Source: Boseongicola aestuarii (GTDB lineage: Bacteria; Pseudomonadota; Alphaproteobacteria; Rhodobacterales; Rhodobacteraceae). From it: DNA of 64,000 nt. Both the position numbers and the translations under genes were made by a program. The notes under the pieces are model-generated. The model saw nothing but the letters and a program-made list of their open reading frames with translations. It did no database searches and had not been told where the DNA came from. Positions 28,334 through 36,892 of the stretch are shown here, in pieces. The DNA is taken from positions 62,001 to 126,000 of the forward strand of contig NZ_FXXQ01000002.1 of the NCBI RefSeq assembly GCF_900184815.1. Direction: 5' to 3'. Positions within the stretch are counted from its first letter, which is position 1. The number at the start of each line of letters is the position of its first letter.

Positions 28334-30307
28334 TTATCTGGACAGGCTTTCGGCCAACCGCATCAGCGTCACGGCTTCCGCGCGATACCCGAAAGCATCG
28401 TCACCACGCGCGCCGGTCGCCAACGCAATCGCGTCGCCCCAACTCCACGCCCCGAGATAATCATCGCCCCGAAGCAACTGCGCAAAACCCGCCATCGCAA
28501 CTGAAAAAACCGCGTCGTCACTGACCACGTCCTGCTCCGGCAAGATCGGTTGTTCTATGAGTCGGCTCACGTCTTCGCCCGGCATCTTGTAGCGCAACTT
28601 GAAATATCCAAGCTCTCCACCAGCGCCGCGGTCATTTTCATCAGCATATCGCAACGGTCCGTTCAGAACGGCAGCCGACCCCACGGGCGTGATCTCGTAA
28701 ATCGCTGTCACCGTATGACCGGCACCAATTTCGCCAGCATCAACACGGTCATTGTTGAAATCTTCCCGCCGCAAAGCGCGCGTTTCATAGCCAATCAGGC
28801 GATACTCCGCGACCTCGGCCGGATTGAACTCGACCTGTATCTTCACGTCGTTGGCAATCGGAAACAGGGCGCCGGTCAACTGATCCACAAGAACCTTGCG
28901 CGCCTCGGCCAGCGTATCGATATAAGCCGCCGTTCCATTCCCGTTCTGCGCCAGTGCCTGCATCGTCGCATCGTCCAGATTACCGCGCCCAAAGCCCAGC
29001 ACACTCAGATAGGTACCGCCTTCGCGCCGCTCTGCAATGAAACCCTTCAACGCCTCGGGATCGCTCAAACCAACGTTGAAATCCCCATCCGTCGCCAGGA
29101 TCACGCGCGTAACTTCCCCGTCACCGGTCATGCCCTCGGCCACCTGATAAGCTTGCTGCAAACCAGCCTGACCAGCCGTCGATCCACCCGCCTCAAGTCT
29201 ATCCAGAGCCGCCAGAATCACCGAGCGTTCAGCGGCCCGCGTTGGCTCCAACACCTGCCCCGCCGATCCGGCATAGGTCACGATCGAAACCTCGTCTTCA
29301 GGGCGCAATTCCGCCAGCATCATACGAAACGACTGCTTCAACAGGGGCAACTTGTTGGCATCCTGCATCGACCCCGAGGTATCAATCAGAAACACAAGGT
29401 TCAGCGGCGGGCGATCCCCGATCGCGGGAAGGTCACCCTGAATGCCGATATGCACCAAATTCGTGCCAGCGTTCCAAGGGCTGGGCATCACGGAAATCGT
29501 CGGCTCGAACGGGTCCGGTCCGCCCGATTCCGGATAGGAATAAGGGAAATAGTTTACGATTTCCTCAACGCGCACAGCTTCTGCCGGCGGCAACATCCCT
29601 CGCGTCAGGGACGAACGCACAATCGCGTAAGAAGCGGTATCCACATCAATCGAAAACGTGGAAACAGGCTCCTCGGCCGTCACCTTCAACGACGATGGCG
29701 CGGCATTTGAAAAGACCTCGGTGTCGCTTTCGCGAACAACCGCGACATCATCCGCAATGACGAGCCGCTCGGCCTGAGGTGCACTTGCAACCTTCCCCAA
29801 TGCCTGACCTTCAGCACGTCTCTGCGCAACGCTGAGGTCGGATGCGAAATCAAGCCCTTCGGCAATCTCCGCCTCCATGGACGGCGACGGCGCCTGCAAC
29901 GGATCCGATAGGCTTTCATTGCCCAAGGCCGAACCAACCGTGCGTTCTTCCAGAGCCTGTCCGTCCCGGTCGCTCGTCACAACAACCGTTCCCGGCTCCA
30001 CCAACTCAACCGGCGGTGCCAGCAAATCACGCCCCACCGGCAAGATCATCACCAGGCCAACAGCGACCAATCCCGTCGTCGCCGTCAAACCGGCCCGCGT
30101 TGTCATCACATCCAGCATTGCCTTCACTCCTTGTCCAAGGCGGGCCATCGGGCCTCGCTCAGACATAGGACGCGCCTCATCCGTCGATCCTTGGAGACGC
30201 GCAAAGTTTTCTTCCGCCAAGGCCAGATCAGCCGCTTTGCGCGCAGCATCCGGCCGGGGCGTCGCCGCGATCATCGCCGCCTTCAGATCATCCAGCTCAT
30301 CAGTCAT
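28334..30307 (-). CDS. Membrane-anchored von Willebrand factor A protein (YfbK type, DUF3520)
   Basis: A 657-residue protein. Residues 1-70 are cytoplasmic and helical. One transmembrane helix spans about 72-92, then comes a periplasmic linker, then a vWA domain with a complete MIDAS metal site DTSGS at 309-313, and a C-terminal DUF3520 region. The start overlaps the ECF sigma factor stop (ATGA), the position where an anti-sigma factor usually lies. YfbK-type vWA proteins are known beside ECF sigma factors; the function is unknown. It may act as, or with, a sensor for that sigma factor (inference). Confidence 0.85.
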   Translation of the reverse strand: MTDELDDLKAAMIAATPRPDAARKAADLALAEENFARLQGSTDEARPMSERGPMARLGQGVKAMLDVMTTRAGLTATTGLVAVGLVMILPVGRDLLAPPVELVEPGTVVVTSDRDGQALEERTVGSALGNESLSDPLQAPSPSMEAEIAEGLDFASDLSVAQRRAEGQALGKVASAPQAERLVIADDVAVVRESDTEVFSNAAPSSLKVTAEEPVSTFSIDVDTASYAIVRSSLTRGMLPPAEAVRVEEIVNYFPYSYPESGGPDPFEPTISVMPSPWNAGTNLVHIGIQGDLPAIGDRPPLNLVFLIDTSGSMQDANKLPLLKQSFRMMLAELRPEDEVSIVTYAGSAGQVLEPTRAAERSVILAALDRLEAGGSTAGQAGLQQAYQVAEGMTGDGEVTRVILATDGDFNVGLSDPEALKGFIAERREGGTYLSVLGFGRGNLDDATMQALAQNGNGTAAYIDTLAEARKVLVDQLTGALFPIANDVKIQVEFNPAEVAEYRLIGYETRALRREDFNNDRVDAGEIGAGHTVTAIYEITPVGSAAVLNGPLRYADENDRGAGGELGYFKLRYKMPGEDVSRLIEQPILPEQDVVSDDAVFSVAMAGFAQLLRGDDYLGAWSWGDAIALATGARGDDAFGYRAEAVTLMRLAESLSR

Positions 30308-30843
30308 GCTTCAGCCTCCTTCATCGCGCGTAGCCGCTTCTTCACTTCGGAAACACGCCAGGAAATCGTCCCTTCGCTTACACCCAGAACCTCACCTGCC
30401 GCAGCATGCGTCACGTCATCGTCCAGAACCAACGCCATCGTATCCCTCAGGTCTTCCGGCAATTCCGACATGGCCCGCTGCAACCAGTCCATGGCCATAG
30501 CAGCCTCCTCGGCCTCGGCGCGACGCGCCAATTCGACCTCCCCCCATGAAACCGCCGCCCGCGCATGCACCATGGCGCGACGGCGCCGGTCATGGCTGGC
30601 ATTCACGACAACGCGGTACATCCAAGTCGAAAACCGAGCGTCCGCGCGAAAGGCGCGCAGTTTCACAGGCAGGGCCGCAAATACATCCTGACACAGGTCT
30701 TCGGCCTCTTCCCGACGCCCACTCAAACGGAACGCAAGCCCGAAGACACGATCATAATGCCGCGCGATCAGGCAGGAAAAAGCATCTCTGTCTCCACCAG
30801 CGGCGGCGCGGGCCAAGGCATTGTCCGAGGTTTTCATACGCAT
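30304..30843 (-). CDS. ECF (sigma-70 family) RNA polymerase sigma factor
   Basis: About 180 residues with sigma region 2 (VFGLAFRLSGRREEAEDLCQ, then FSTWMYRVVVNASHD) and region 4 (GEVLGVSEGTISWRVSEVKK). No region 3, so it is an ECF factor. The frame is open to a TTG at 30867, which has AAGGA upstream; the ATGs at 30843 and 30837 are alternatives, and I give 30843. Translation is coupled to the vWA gene. The target promoter is not known. The absence of a ZAS-type anti-sigma gene next to it is notable. Confidence 0.88.
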   Translation of the reverse strand: MRMKTSDNALARAAAGGDRDAFSCLIARHYDRVFGLAFRLSGRREEAEDLCQDVFAALPVKLRAFRADARFSTWMYRVVVNASHDRRRRAMVHARAAVSWGEVELARRAEAEEAAMAMDWLQRAMSELPEDLRDTMALVLDDDVTHAAAGEVLGVSEGTISWRVSEVKKRLRAMKEAEA

Positions 30844-30867
30844 CACGACTGTTATGACGCGTGCCAA

Positions 30868-31067
30868 AGGTCAATCCTTGGCGAGAAAAACAAATTCTTT
30901 CAAGAAAGCGGGCTTTGCTCCGCGCGAAGAGCGCTCCCCCAGGATTTTTTGGACCCAAAGAAGGCCATGCAACTCTCTTTGGGTCCGTGAAGTCTCCGCC
31001 GGAGGCAAGACTCAAGGACAGATGTCCTCGAAAAGCATCTCGCGCGCCGGCGGGCGCTCAATTCAGT
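30868..31067. repeat. Intergenic region with an inverted repeat
   Basis: Two hundred bases between gabD and the sigma gene without a credible gene. A perfect inverted repeat, GGACCCAAAGA ... TCTTTGGGTCC (30951-30986), has a 14-base spacer. It is flanked by CTCCGCCGGAGG (30994-31005). Related TTTGGGTCC and CCGGAG pieces occur at 59541-59575. No T-run follows the stem, so it is not a standard terminator. Confidence 0.45.
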
Positions 31068-32543
31068 TCAGACGCTGACGCAGACATACTTCATTTCGAG
31101 GTAGTCCTCGATCCCGTGCCGCGAGCCTTCGCGACCAAGTCCCGACTGCTTCACGCCGCCAAACGGAGCGACCTCGGTGGAGATGATGCCTGTGTTCACG
31201 CCCACAATCCCGTATTCCAGCGCCTCGGATACCTTCGCAACCCGGCTGAGACCGCCCGAGTAGAAGTAGGACGCCAGCCCGAAGATCGTGTCGTTGGCAT
31301 ATGCGATGGCCTCGTCATCTGTTTCAAAGCGAAACAGTGGCGCAAGCGGGCCGAAGGTTTCTTCCTGCGCCACCTTCATGTCCTGCGTCACTCCGGTGAC
31401 GATAGTCGGCTCAAAGAACATGCCACCAAGCGCATGGGCCTTGCCGCCGCTGATGATCTGGCCTCCCTTATCCGTCGCATCCTTGATGTGTTCCAGCACC
31501 TTGTCGACCGCCGCAGGTTCGATCAACGGGCCAAGGTCCGCGCCATCAAGACCGTCTCCGACTTTCATTTGCGCAAGGCGCGTTGCCAGACGCTGGGCGA
31601 AATCATCGTACACCCCGTCCTGAACGTAGATTCGGTTGGCACAGACACAGGTCTGACCGTTGTTGCGGAATTTGCAGGCCATTGCACCTTCCACAGCCGC
31701 ATCGAGGTCCGCGTCGTCAAAGACTATGAAGGGCGCGTTGCCACCAAGCTCCATCGAACACTTCATGACCTGATCCGCCGCCTGCTTCAGCAATATCCGA
31801 CCGACCTCGGTCGAACCAGTGAACGACAGCTTGGCCACGATCGGGTTTTCGCAGAACTCCTTGCCGATGCCGGAGGAATCGGTCGATGGAATGATGGACA
31901 GGATACCCTTCGGCAGGCCCGCCCGATCAGCCAGAACGCCCAGCGCCAGCGCGGACAAAGGCGTCAGCGCCGCAGGGCGCACCAAGATAGAGCAGCCCGC
32001 CGCCAGCGCGGGGCCAACTTTGCGGGTGATCATCGCGTTCGGGAAATTCCATGGTGTAATCGCCGCGCAGACCCCGATCGGCTGGCGCAGCACCGTAATG
32101 CGCTTGTCGGCCTGATGGCCCGGCACCGTTTCGCCGTAAACGCGTTTGGCCTCTTCGGCGAACCACTCGATGAAGGACGCGCCATAGATGATCTCGCCTT
32201 TGGCTTCAGCCAGCGGCTTGCCCTGCTCTGCAGTCAGAATGGTTGCCAGATCATCCGCATTCTCGACCATCAGATTGAACCAGGCCCGCAGGATATTGGC
32301 CCGTTCCTTGGCAGTGCGCGCGGCCCAGGCCTTTTGCGCCGGCTTGGATAAGGCGATGGCATCCGAGACCTGAGCGCGACTTGCATCGGCCACCGTTGCA
32401 ATGACGTCGCCGCGCGCGGGGTTAAGCACTTCGAAAGTCTTGCCGTCAGCGCCGTCGCTCCACTCACCTGCAAGATAGGCACGTGTTTCCAAAAGCGTCG
32501 GGTCGTTCAGTAGTCCCTTAAGATCGGTTGTCGTATCCAGCAT
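31068..32543 (-). CDS. gabD: NAD(P)-dependent succinate-semialdehyde dehydrogenase
   Basis: A 491-residue aldehyde dehydrogenase. The catalytic Glu is in MELGGNAPFIVFDDAD and the catalytic Cys is in NNGQTCVCANRIYV; both match the GabD signature. ITPWNFPNAMITRK is the cofactor-region motif. The ATG at 32543 has GGGGAGG five bases upstream, so the longer frame is rejected. It oxidises succinic semialdehyde to succinate, the last step of GABA and putrescine breakdown; this could complete the route from the pot/aminotransferase genes 17 kb away (inference). Glutarate-semialdehyde is an alternative substrate. Confidence 0.9.
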   Translation of the reverse strand: MLDTTTDLKGLLNDPTLLETRAYLAGEWSDGADGKTFEVLNPARGDVIATVADASRAQVSDAIALSKPAQKAWAARTAKERANILRAWFNLMVENADDLATILTAEQGKPLAEAKGEIIYGASFIEWFAEEAKRVYGETVPGHQADKRITVLRQPIGVCAAITPWNFPNAMITRKVGPALAAGCSILVRPAALTPLSALALGVLADRAGLPKGILSIIPSTDSSGIGKEFCENPIVAKLSFTGSTEVGRILLKQAADQVMKCSMELGGNAPFIVFDDADLDAAVEGAMACKFRNNGQTCVCANRIYVQDGVYDDFAQRLATRLAQMKVGDGLDGADLGPLIEPAAVDKVLEHIKDATDKGGQIISGGKAHALGGMFFEPTIVTGVTQDMKVAQEETFGPLAPLFRFETDDEAIAYANDTIFGLASYFYSGGLSRVAKVSEALEYGIVGVNTGIISTEVAPFGGVKQSGLGREGSRHGIEDYLEMKYVCVSV

Positions 32544-32623
32544 GTAAGCCTCCCCGGACTGGTTCCTCGCACCATTTCGTGCTTTGCAGACGTCTATAGA
32601 CCAGCGCGCACCCGGAGCACGAG

Positions 32624-33418
32624 ATGAAAAACGACATTGCCTATGCAAACGGAGATTTCATTCCGGGGGCGGCAGATTACCCGGACCGATGGGCGGATGC
32701 CGCACGGGCATTTCGGGAAAGTGAAGCAGCAATCGGGCGCGCGCGGCTGAACACCGCTTACGGCGAGCATGACCGCGAAAAGTTCGACCTGTTCCACCCC
32801 TCCGGACGCCCCGAGGGCCTCGTCGTTTTTGTTCATGGCGGATACTGGCACAAATTCGACCGCTCATACTGGTCGCATTTCGCGCGGGGCCTGACACACT
32901 GCGGCTTTGCGGTTGCGATGCCGTCGTATCCATTGGCCCCGGACGTGCGCATCACCGAGATCACGCGCGCCATCGCCCGTGCGGTGCAGAAGGCCGCTAC
33001 CTATGTTCAGGGTCCAATATTCCTTACGGGTCATTCAGCGGGTGGCCATCTTGTGGCGCGCATGGTGTGTCGCGACGTTGCCGTTGCCGAGGACGTCCGG
33101 GGCCGCTTCAAGCATGTTGTCCCGATCTCGCCGCTTTCGGATTTGCGCCCGTTTCTGGAAACCTCGATGAACGACAGTCTTGGTCTTGACGCGGCCGAGG
33201 CCATCGTCGAAAGCCCGATCACCCACGAAAGCCTGCGCATCCCGGCCACCGTGTGGGTTGGCGCAGAAGAACGTCCTGCGTTTCTCGATCAGGCGCGCTG
33301 GCTGGCCGAGCGATGGCACCGCGATTTGCGCATCGCACCGGGGCGGCATCATTTCGATATTCTTGATGATCTCGAACACCCGGACAGTCCGATCGTGCGC
33401 TCGATCCTGGGGGCATGA
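32624..33418 (+). CDS. Alpha/beta hydrolase, arylformamidase-like
   Basis: A 264-residue alpha/beta hydrolase. The oxyanion motif is HGGYW, which is typical of kynurenine formamidase/BNA7-like enzymes. The nucleophile elbow is TGHSAGGHL, and a His near the end (GRHHFDILDD) completes the triad. No signal peptide, so cytoplasmic. GGAG six bases before the ATG supports the start. No other tryptophan-degradation gene is adjacent, so the substrate remains open. Confidence 0.83.
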   Translation: MKNDIAYANGDFIPGAADYPDRWADAARAFRESEAAIGRARLNTAYGEHDREKFDLFHPSGRPEGLVVFVHGGYWHKFDRSYWSHFARGLTHCGFAVAMPSYPLAPDVRITEITRAIARAVQKAATYVQGPIFLTGHSAGGHLVARMVCRDVAVAEDVRGRFKHVVPISPLSDLRPFLETSMNDSLGLDAAEAIVESPITHESLRIPATVWVGAEERPAFLDQARWLAERWHRDLRIAPGRHHFDILDDLEHPDSPIVRSILGA

Positions 33419-33443
33419 TTTTGGATATTTAGGCCAAAAAGAA
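33419..33443 (+). repeat. Dispersed intergenic element (GGATATTT type)
   Basis: Directly after the hydrolase stop: TTGGATATTTAGGCC, then AAAAAGAAAG. It is the reverse complement of the core at 54124-54152 and related to 10536 and 44457. The GC hairpin half is missing here. Confidence 0.55.
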
Positions 33444-33447
33444 AGTG

Positions 33448-34431
33448 TCAGCCGAAACGATCCGCCCATGTGGGGAAGGGGTCGCCCGGGTCTGCCGTGG
33501 CGTGGTAGATGCCTCGCGCGATGGCGCGCGCAAGGCAGGTGGCGGCGACATGGCCGAGAAGAAGTTGGTCTTCGGGCGTCAGCACCCTTTGGCCGGTAGA
33601 GGCAGCAAAGACCAGATCGCCGTCCATCGGCGTGTGGGACGGCACGATCGCGCGCGCCATACCGTCGTGGGCTGCCATTGCCACCCTGGTCGCACCCGCT
33701 TTGGTCAGGATCGCGTCCGTTGCGATGACAGCAATCGTCGTATTGCCCGGACTATCCAGCTTGGTCCGTGGATGTCCTGCAGCCGAAGTCTCAATCCCAA
33801 GCCCGCCAAATTCGTCCACCTCCTCAAAAGGGGCAGCCCAGAAGCGACCCCTGTCGCCGGTCGTGACCTGCCCAAGCGCGTTGACCGCGACCAGTGCGCC
33901 GACCGTCACGCCTGACGGCAATACCGCCGACGCGGTTCCGAGGCCGCCTTTCAGCCCCGCGACGGTCGCACCTGTTCCCGCCCCGACTGTCCCAAGCGCC
34001 ACATTGCGCCCACGTTCCGCATAGGCCGCACGGCCCAGCGCCGCATATGGATTGGTTCTCCACGCCTTGTTACCCCCGTTAGCCAGATCGAACAGGATCG
34101 CCCCCGGCACGATCGGGACCAGATGCCCCGCAGCCTGAAATCCGCGGCCATCGGCGCGCAAACCTTCGACCACGCCCGACACCGCATCCAGTCCAAAGGC
34201 CGACCCACCCGACAACACCAGAGCATCCACGGCCTCGACCGTCGCATCCGCGCGCAATAGGTCCGTCTCCCGTGTGCCCGGCGCGCCGCCCATCACATGT
34301 ACGCCCGCGACCATCGGCGCATCGCCGACCAATACACTTACACCCGACTTCAGTGCCGCGTCCGACGCCTGGCCGACCGTCAGCCCCGGCACATCCGTGA
34401 TCGCATTCCACGCGCCTGTCGTCATCGCCAT
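33448..34431 (-). CDS. P1/S58-family peptidase (DmpA-like N-terminal nucleophile hydrolase)
   Basis: A 327-residue protein of the DmpA/L-aminopeptidase-D-esterase family, starting NAITDVPGLTVGQ. These proteins self-cleave before a Ser/Thr; the matching segment is GNTTIAVIATDA. GGSAFGLDA and GGAPGTRETDLL are other conserved stretches. It could hydrolyse N-terminal residues or short beta-peptides or esters. Some members act in polyester-oligomer or omega-amino-amide breakdown. It overlaps the upstream hypothetical gene by ten bases. Confidence 0.85.
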   Translation of the reverse strand: MAMTTGAWNAITDVPGLTVGQASDAALKSGVSVLVGDAPMVAGVHVMGGAPGTRETDLLRADATVEAVDALVLSGGSAFGLDAVSGVVEGLRADGRGFQAAGHLVPIVPGAILFDLANGGNKAWRTNPYAALGRAAYAERGRNVALGTVGAGTGATVAGLKGGLGTASAVLPSGVTVGALVAVNALGQVTTGDRGRFWAAPFEEVDEFGGLGIETSAAGHPRTKLDSPGNTTIAVIATDAILTKAGATRVAMAAHDGMARAIVPSHTPMDGDLVFAASTGQRVLTPEDQLLLGHVAATCLARAIARGIYHATADPGDPFPTWADRFG

Positions 34432-34775
34432 GTCCTGTCCTGTTCGGCCTCGATTATCTCGCCCGCGAACCGGCCCAGAAGCCGCAAGTCCGACCCCGAC
34501 CCCGGAAAATCCCGGCGCGCCGTCAACGTCGAAGGTCGCACCACGATCACTGTGTCCGCCGCGCCCATCAAAGCCTCGATCCGCGCCACGATCGCCGGGC
34601 GGAAGTAATGCGCAAGCCGCACCGGGCGCGCCGACTGGATCACATCCACATCCGCCAGATCGAACGACAACCCATACCGGCCCGCTTCCTGCAACAAATA
34701 GGCAAAGGCCTCAGGCTGGGTTTCAAAACCGCCCGCAAGCACAGTCAATAAAGTCGGAACCTTTGCGCCGCTCAT
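34422..34775 (-). CDS. Hypothetical protein upstream of the P1 peptidase
   Basis: A 117-residue protein, probably cytoplasmic, with no recognised domain. It begins MSGAKVPTLLTVLAGGFET. AGGCAGG directly before the ATG supports the start. The 10-bp overlap with the P1 peptidase gene means they are co-translated, so a helper role for that enzyme is possible (inference). Confidence 0.65.
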   Translation of the reverse strand: MSGAKVPTLLTVLAGGFETQPEAFAYLLQEAGRYGLSFDLADVDVIQSARPVRLAHYFRPAIVARIEALMGAADTVIVVRPSTLTARRDFPGSGSDLRLLGRFAGEIIEAEQDRTWR

Positions 34776-34916
34776 CCTGCCTATGCCCCCATCACTCCGC
34801 GCATTTCGTCCGCACCTGACCCCTTCACCAAGACTGTCTCATCTCTCCGCCAAGGGAAAGCCCTTGCGAGCCCCCACCCCGACGCCCTATCTGATTATGG
34901 CGCAAGGGAGACCCAC

Positions 34917-35549
34917 ATGGCCTATATCAAATGGACGTTCCGCATTTTCCTGATCCTGCTGGTGGGCGGGTTTCTGCACTATACGCTGCCGCAGCGCGAT
35001 ATCGTGCGCATCGTAAATACCTATGAAGAACGCCAGGACTTCGGCGGCTGGAACAGCATTTTCTGGTCCGGAGGCAGCGCCGGCACAGCCGAGACCCCCG
35101 TAAACCGCGACGTGCTGTTCATTTCGACCAAGACGGCAGACGACGACACGATTGTCTATCGCAACGAAGACACCGGATGGGGCTGGCCGCCCTACTTCAA
35201 ATTCGACACCGCCGACCTTCAGGCCGAAGCCGCCGATACCGCATCAACCGGCGACGCCCCGCGTTGGGTCGCCATTCGGCACTATGGCTGGCGCAACACC
35301 TGGCTGTCGATCTTTCCCAACGCGCTGTCGATGCGACCCGTGCCGGGGCCAGACACCCGCCTGATCCCTTGGTTCAACATCGTGTTCCTGTCGCTGCTGA
35401 CGATCCTCTGCCTGACGATCTGGCGGCTGTGGCGCAACTTCCGCCAGGCGCGGATCGACCCGGTTTTCGACGAGATCGACGAAACCGCCGATGAGGCGCG
35501 CGGCGCGGTCAGCAGGTTTTTCCGGAAATGGTTCGGCGGCAGGACATAG
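34917..35549 (+). CDS. DUF1523-family membrane protein
   Basis: A 210-residue protein with an N-terminal helix (about residues 7-25), a periplasmic domain beginning LPQRDIVRIVNTYEERQD, and a second helix near residues 155-177 (IPWFNIVFLSLLTILCLTIW), then a cytoplasmic tail. This matches DUF1523, a family common in Rhodobacteraceae with no known function. GGGAG precedes the ATG. A strong terminator follows. Confidence 0.82.
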   Translation: MAYIKWTFRIFLILLVGGFLHYTLPQRDIVRIVNTYEERQDFGGWNSIFWSGGSAGTAETPVNRDVLFISTKTADDDTIVYRNEDTGWGWPPYFKFDTADLQAEAADTASTGDAPRWVAIRHYGWRNTWLSIFPNALSMRPVPGPDTRLIPWFNIVFLSLLTILCLTIWRLWRNFRQARIDPVFDEIDETADEARGAVSRFFRKWFGGRT

Positions 35550-35561
35550 GGACCGCGCAAA

Positions 35562-35594
35562 GAAAAAGGCCCGCTTTCAAGCGGGCCTTTTTTT
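35562..35594. terminator. Bidirectional intrinsic terminator
   Basis: GGCCCGC TTTCAA GCGGGCC is flanked by AAAAA on the left and TTTTTTT on the right, so it can terminate both the DUF1523 gene and the convergent CTERM-protein gene. Confidence 0.92.
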
Positions 35595-35614
35595 GAATTC
35601 CGAGATCGCTTGGA

Positions 35615-36136
35615 TCAGGCTTTCTTGCGACGCTTCATTGCAGCCAGACCACCGAGACCACCGATCAGCAACCAACCGGCGGCTGGAAGTGGGATTGGTG
35701 TCGTAAACGAAGATGATGAGAACGACGCTAAAGTTCGACCGCTCTGGCTTGAGAAGCGAAATGTTCCTTCAGTGTTGTCAAATCCCGCGGCAGAGAGCAC
35801 ACCTTGAGCCTCGAAGTCTTTACCGCCGAAACCATTTGCAAGGATATCCGAGAAGCTCGTAGCAACGAATGAAAAAAGCCCGACCGACCAAATATCCCCT
35901 GGGCTTGAAAAGTCGATATCGGTCAAAGTCACCGCCGTGCCTTTCGCAAATGACAAGTCCCCAGCAGAAACGATTACAATACCGTCACCGATAAAATCAA
36001 CGCCAGTAAAGTCATTCAGACTGGCAAGGGAAACTTCCCCACCAATTTCAATCTCTCCCTGAATGGTAGCTGCAACACTTGCCAAAGGAGCCGCGGCGGC
36101 CAAAAGAGCGGCGACGGTTAGTGTTTTTATATTCAT
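35615..36136 (-). CDS. VPLPA-CTERM-type sorted extracellular protein
   Basis: A 173-residue protein with a signal peptide (MNIKTLTVAALLAAAAPLASVAA) and a C-terminal sorting tail: IPLPAAG, then a hydrophobic helix (WLLIGGLGGLAAM), then KRRKK. This is the VPLPA/PEP-CTERM layout recognised by exosortase-family proteases, here with IPLPA. The middle is a short beta-rich domain that I do not recognise. The exosortase is not in the window. The gene ends at a bidirectional terminator, and a decayed paralogue lies just upstream. Confidence 0.85.
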   Translation of the reverse strand: MNIKTLTVAALLAAAAPLASVAATIQGEIEIGGEVSLASLNDFTGVDFIGDGIVIVSAGDLSFAKGTAVTLTDIDFSSPGDIWSVGLFSFVATSFSDILANGFGGKDFEAQGVLSAAGFDNTEGTFRFSSQSGRTLASFSSSSFTTPIPLPAAGWLLIGGLGGLAAMKRRKKA

Positions 36137-36171
36137 AGTAGTTTACCCCACACAAAATTTACTAATTGAAT

Positions 36172-36549
36172 TCACCATACACGAACCATGTCCAACTCGC
36201 CGTCATACTGAGTTGAACACGTGCTATCGCCGCAAAACCCGTTAATGATCGTGTCGTCAAAACCATTTGAGCAAACGCCAAGGCCAGCAGGCAAGCTTGT
36301 GTACGCGTCCATAAACGGAGTGCCTACTTCCTCTTCTGGGCCGATGTTGTAGTCGTAAGACGCAGCAGTGACTGAAATGCCCTCGTTTTCGGCGGCGCCA
36401 CCATTGTCTTGATAGACTTGTGCAAATGTTCCTTCGAAACCTTCAGTTTCCTAAAAATTCTCGGCATCAAGAGCAAAGTCAAAGGATGCTGCATGCGAAA
36501 TCGTTGTTGAAACCAACAGCGCCGCAACAGCGGTTGTCAAAGATTTCAT
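36172..36549 (-). pseudogene. Decayed secreted CTERM-type protein gene
   Basis: Reading from ATG 36549: a good signal peptide (MKSLTTAVAALLVSTTISHA), then an in-frame TAG at 36451-36453 (codon 33). The same frame then continues for about 93 sense codons with protein-like content (EGTFAQVYQDNGGAAENEG, then LPAGLGVCSNGFDD) to a TGA at 36172. The GLGVCS block with later cysteines resembles VPLPA-CTERM proteins. The C-terminal half and sorting tail are missing. So it has both a nonsense codon and a truncation. It lies directly upstream of the intact CTERM gene. Confidence 0.7.
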
Positions 36550-36892
36550 TATTCTTCCCCTCACCAGTTAAACTCACGATAATCACCATACACCGTTAAA
36601 CCAATTCCCCAACAATCGAATCTGTGAATGCTTCCAAAGATCTAGCCGCTCGGAAGCCCTTCAAAACAACCTCAAATCCGGGCCCTCAAATGTGGCAAAA
36701 ACCGGGCAAAAAATGCGGAAATACAAAGGACTAGCCGAACCACGAGTCGGCAAAAATCCGCTCAGCGAGAAAATCAAAAACGAACTAGTTCTAAATCGGA
36801 AACAAAAAGCGGCGCACGCATTCGCTGTTTTCCGCCATTGCCCAATCCCGCCTCTACTGGTCTAATACCCTCACAAAACAAGAGCAGAAAAC
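36550..36892 (+). promoter_or_regulatory. Intergenic region with the parE promoter
   Basis: A 343-bp AT-richer stretch without a credible gene. A good promoter lies at its right end: -35 TTGCCC (36838-36843), 17-bp spacer, -10 TCTAAT (36861-36866), giving a start about 20 bases before the parE ATG. I see nothing else interpretable. Confidence 0.5.

Noticed and set aside
30951-30986. Inverted repeat downstream of gabD called as a rho-independent terminator
   Set aside because: No T-run follows the stem on either strand; kept as an inverted repeat only.
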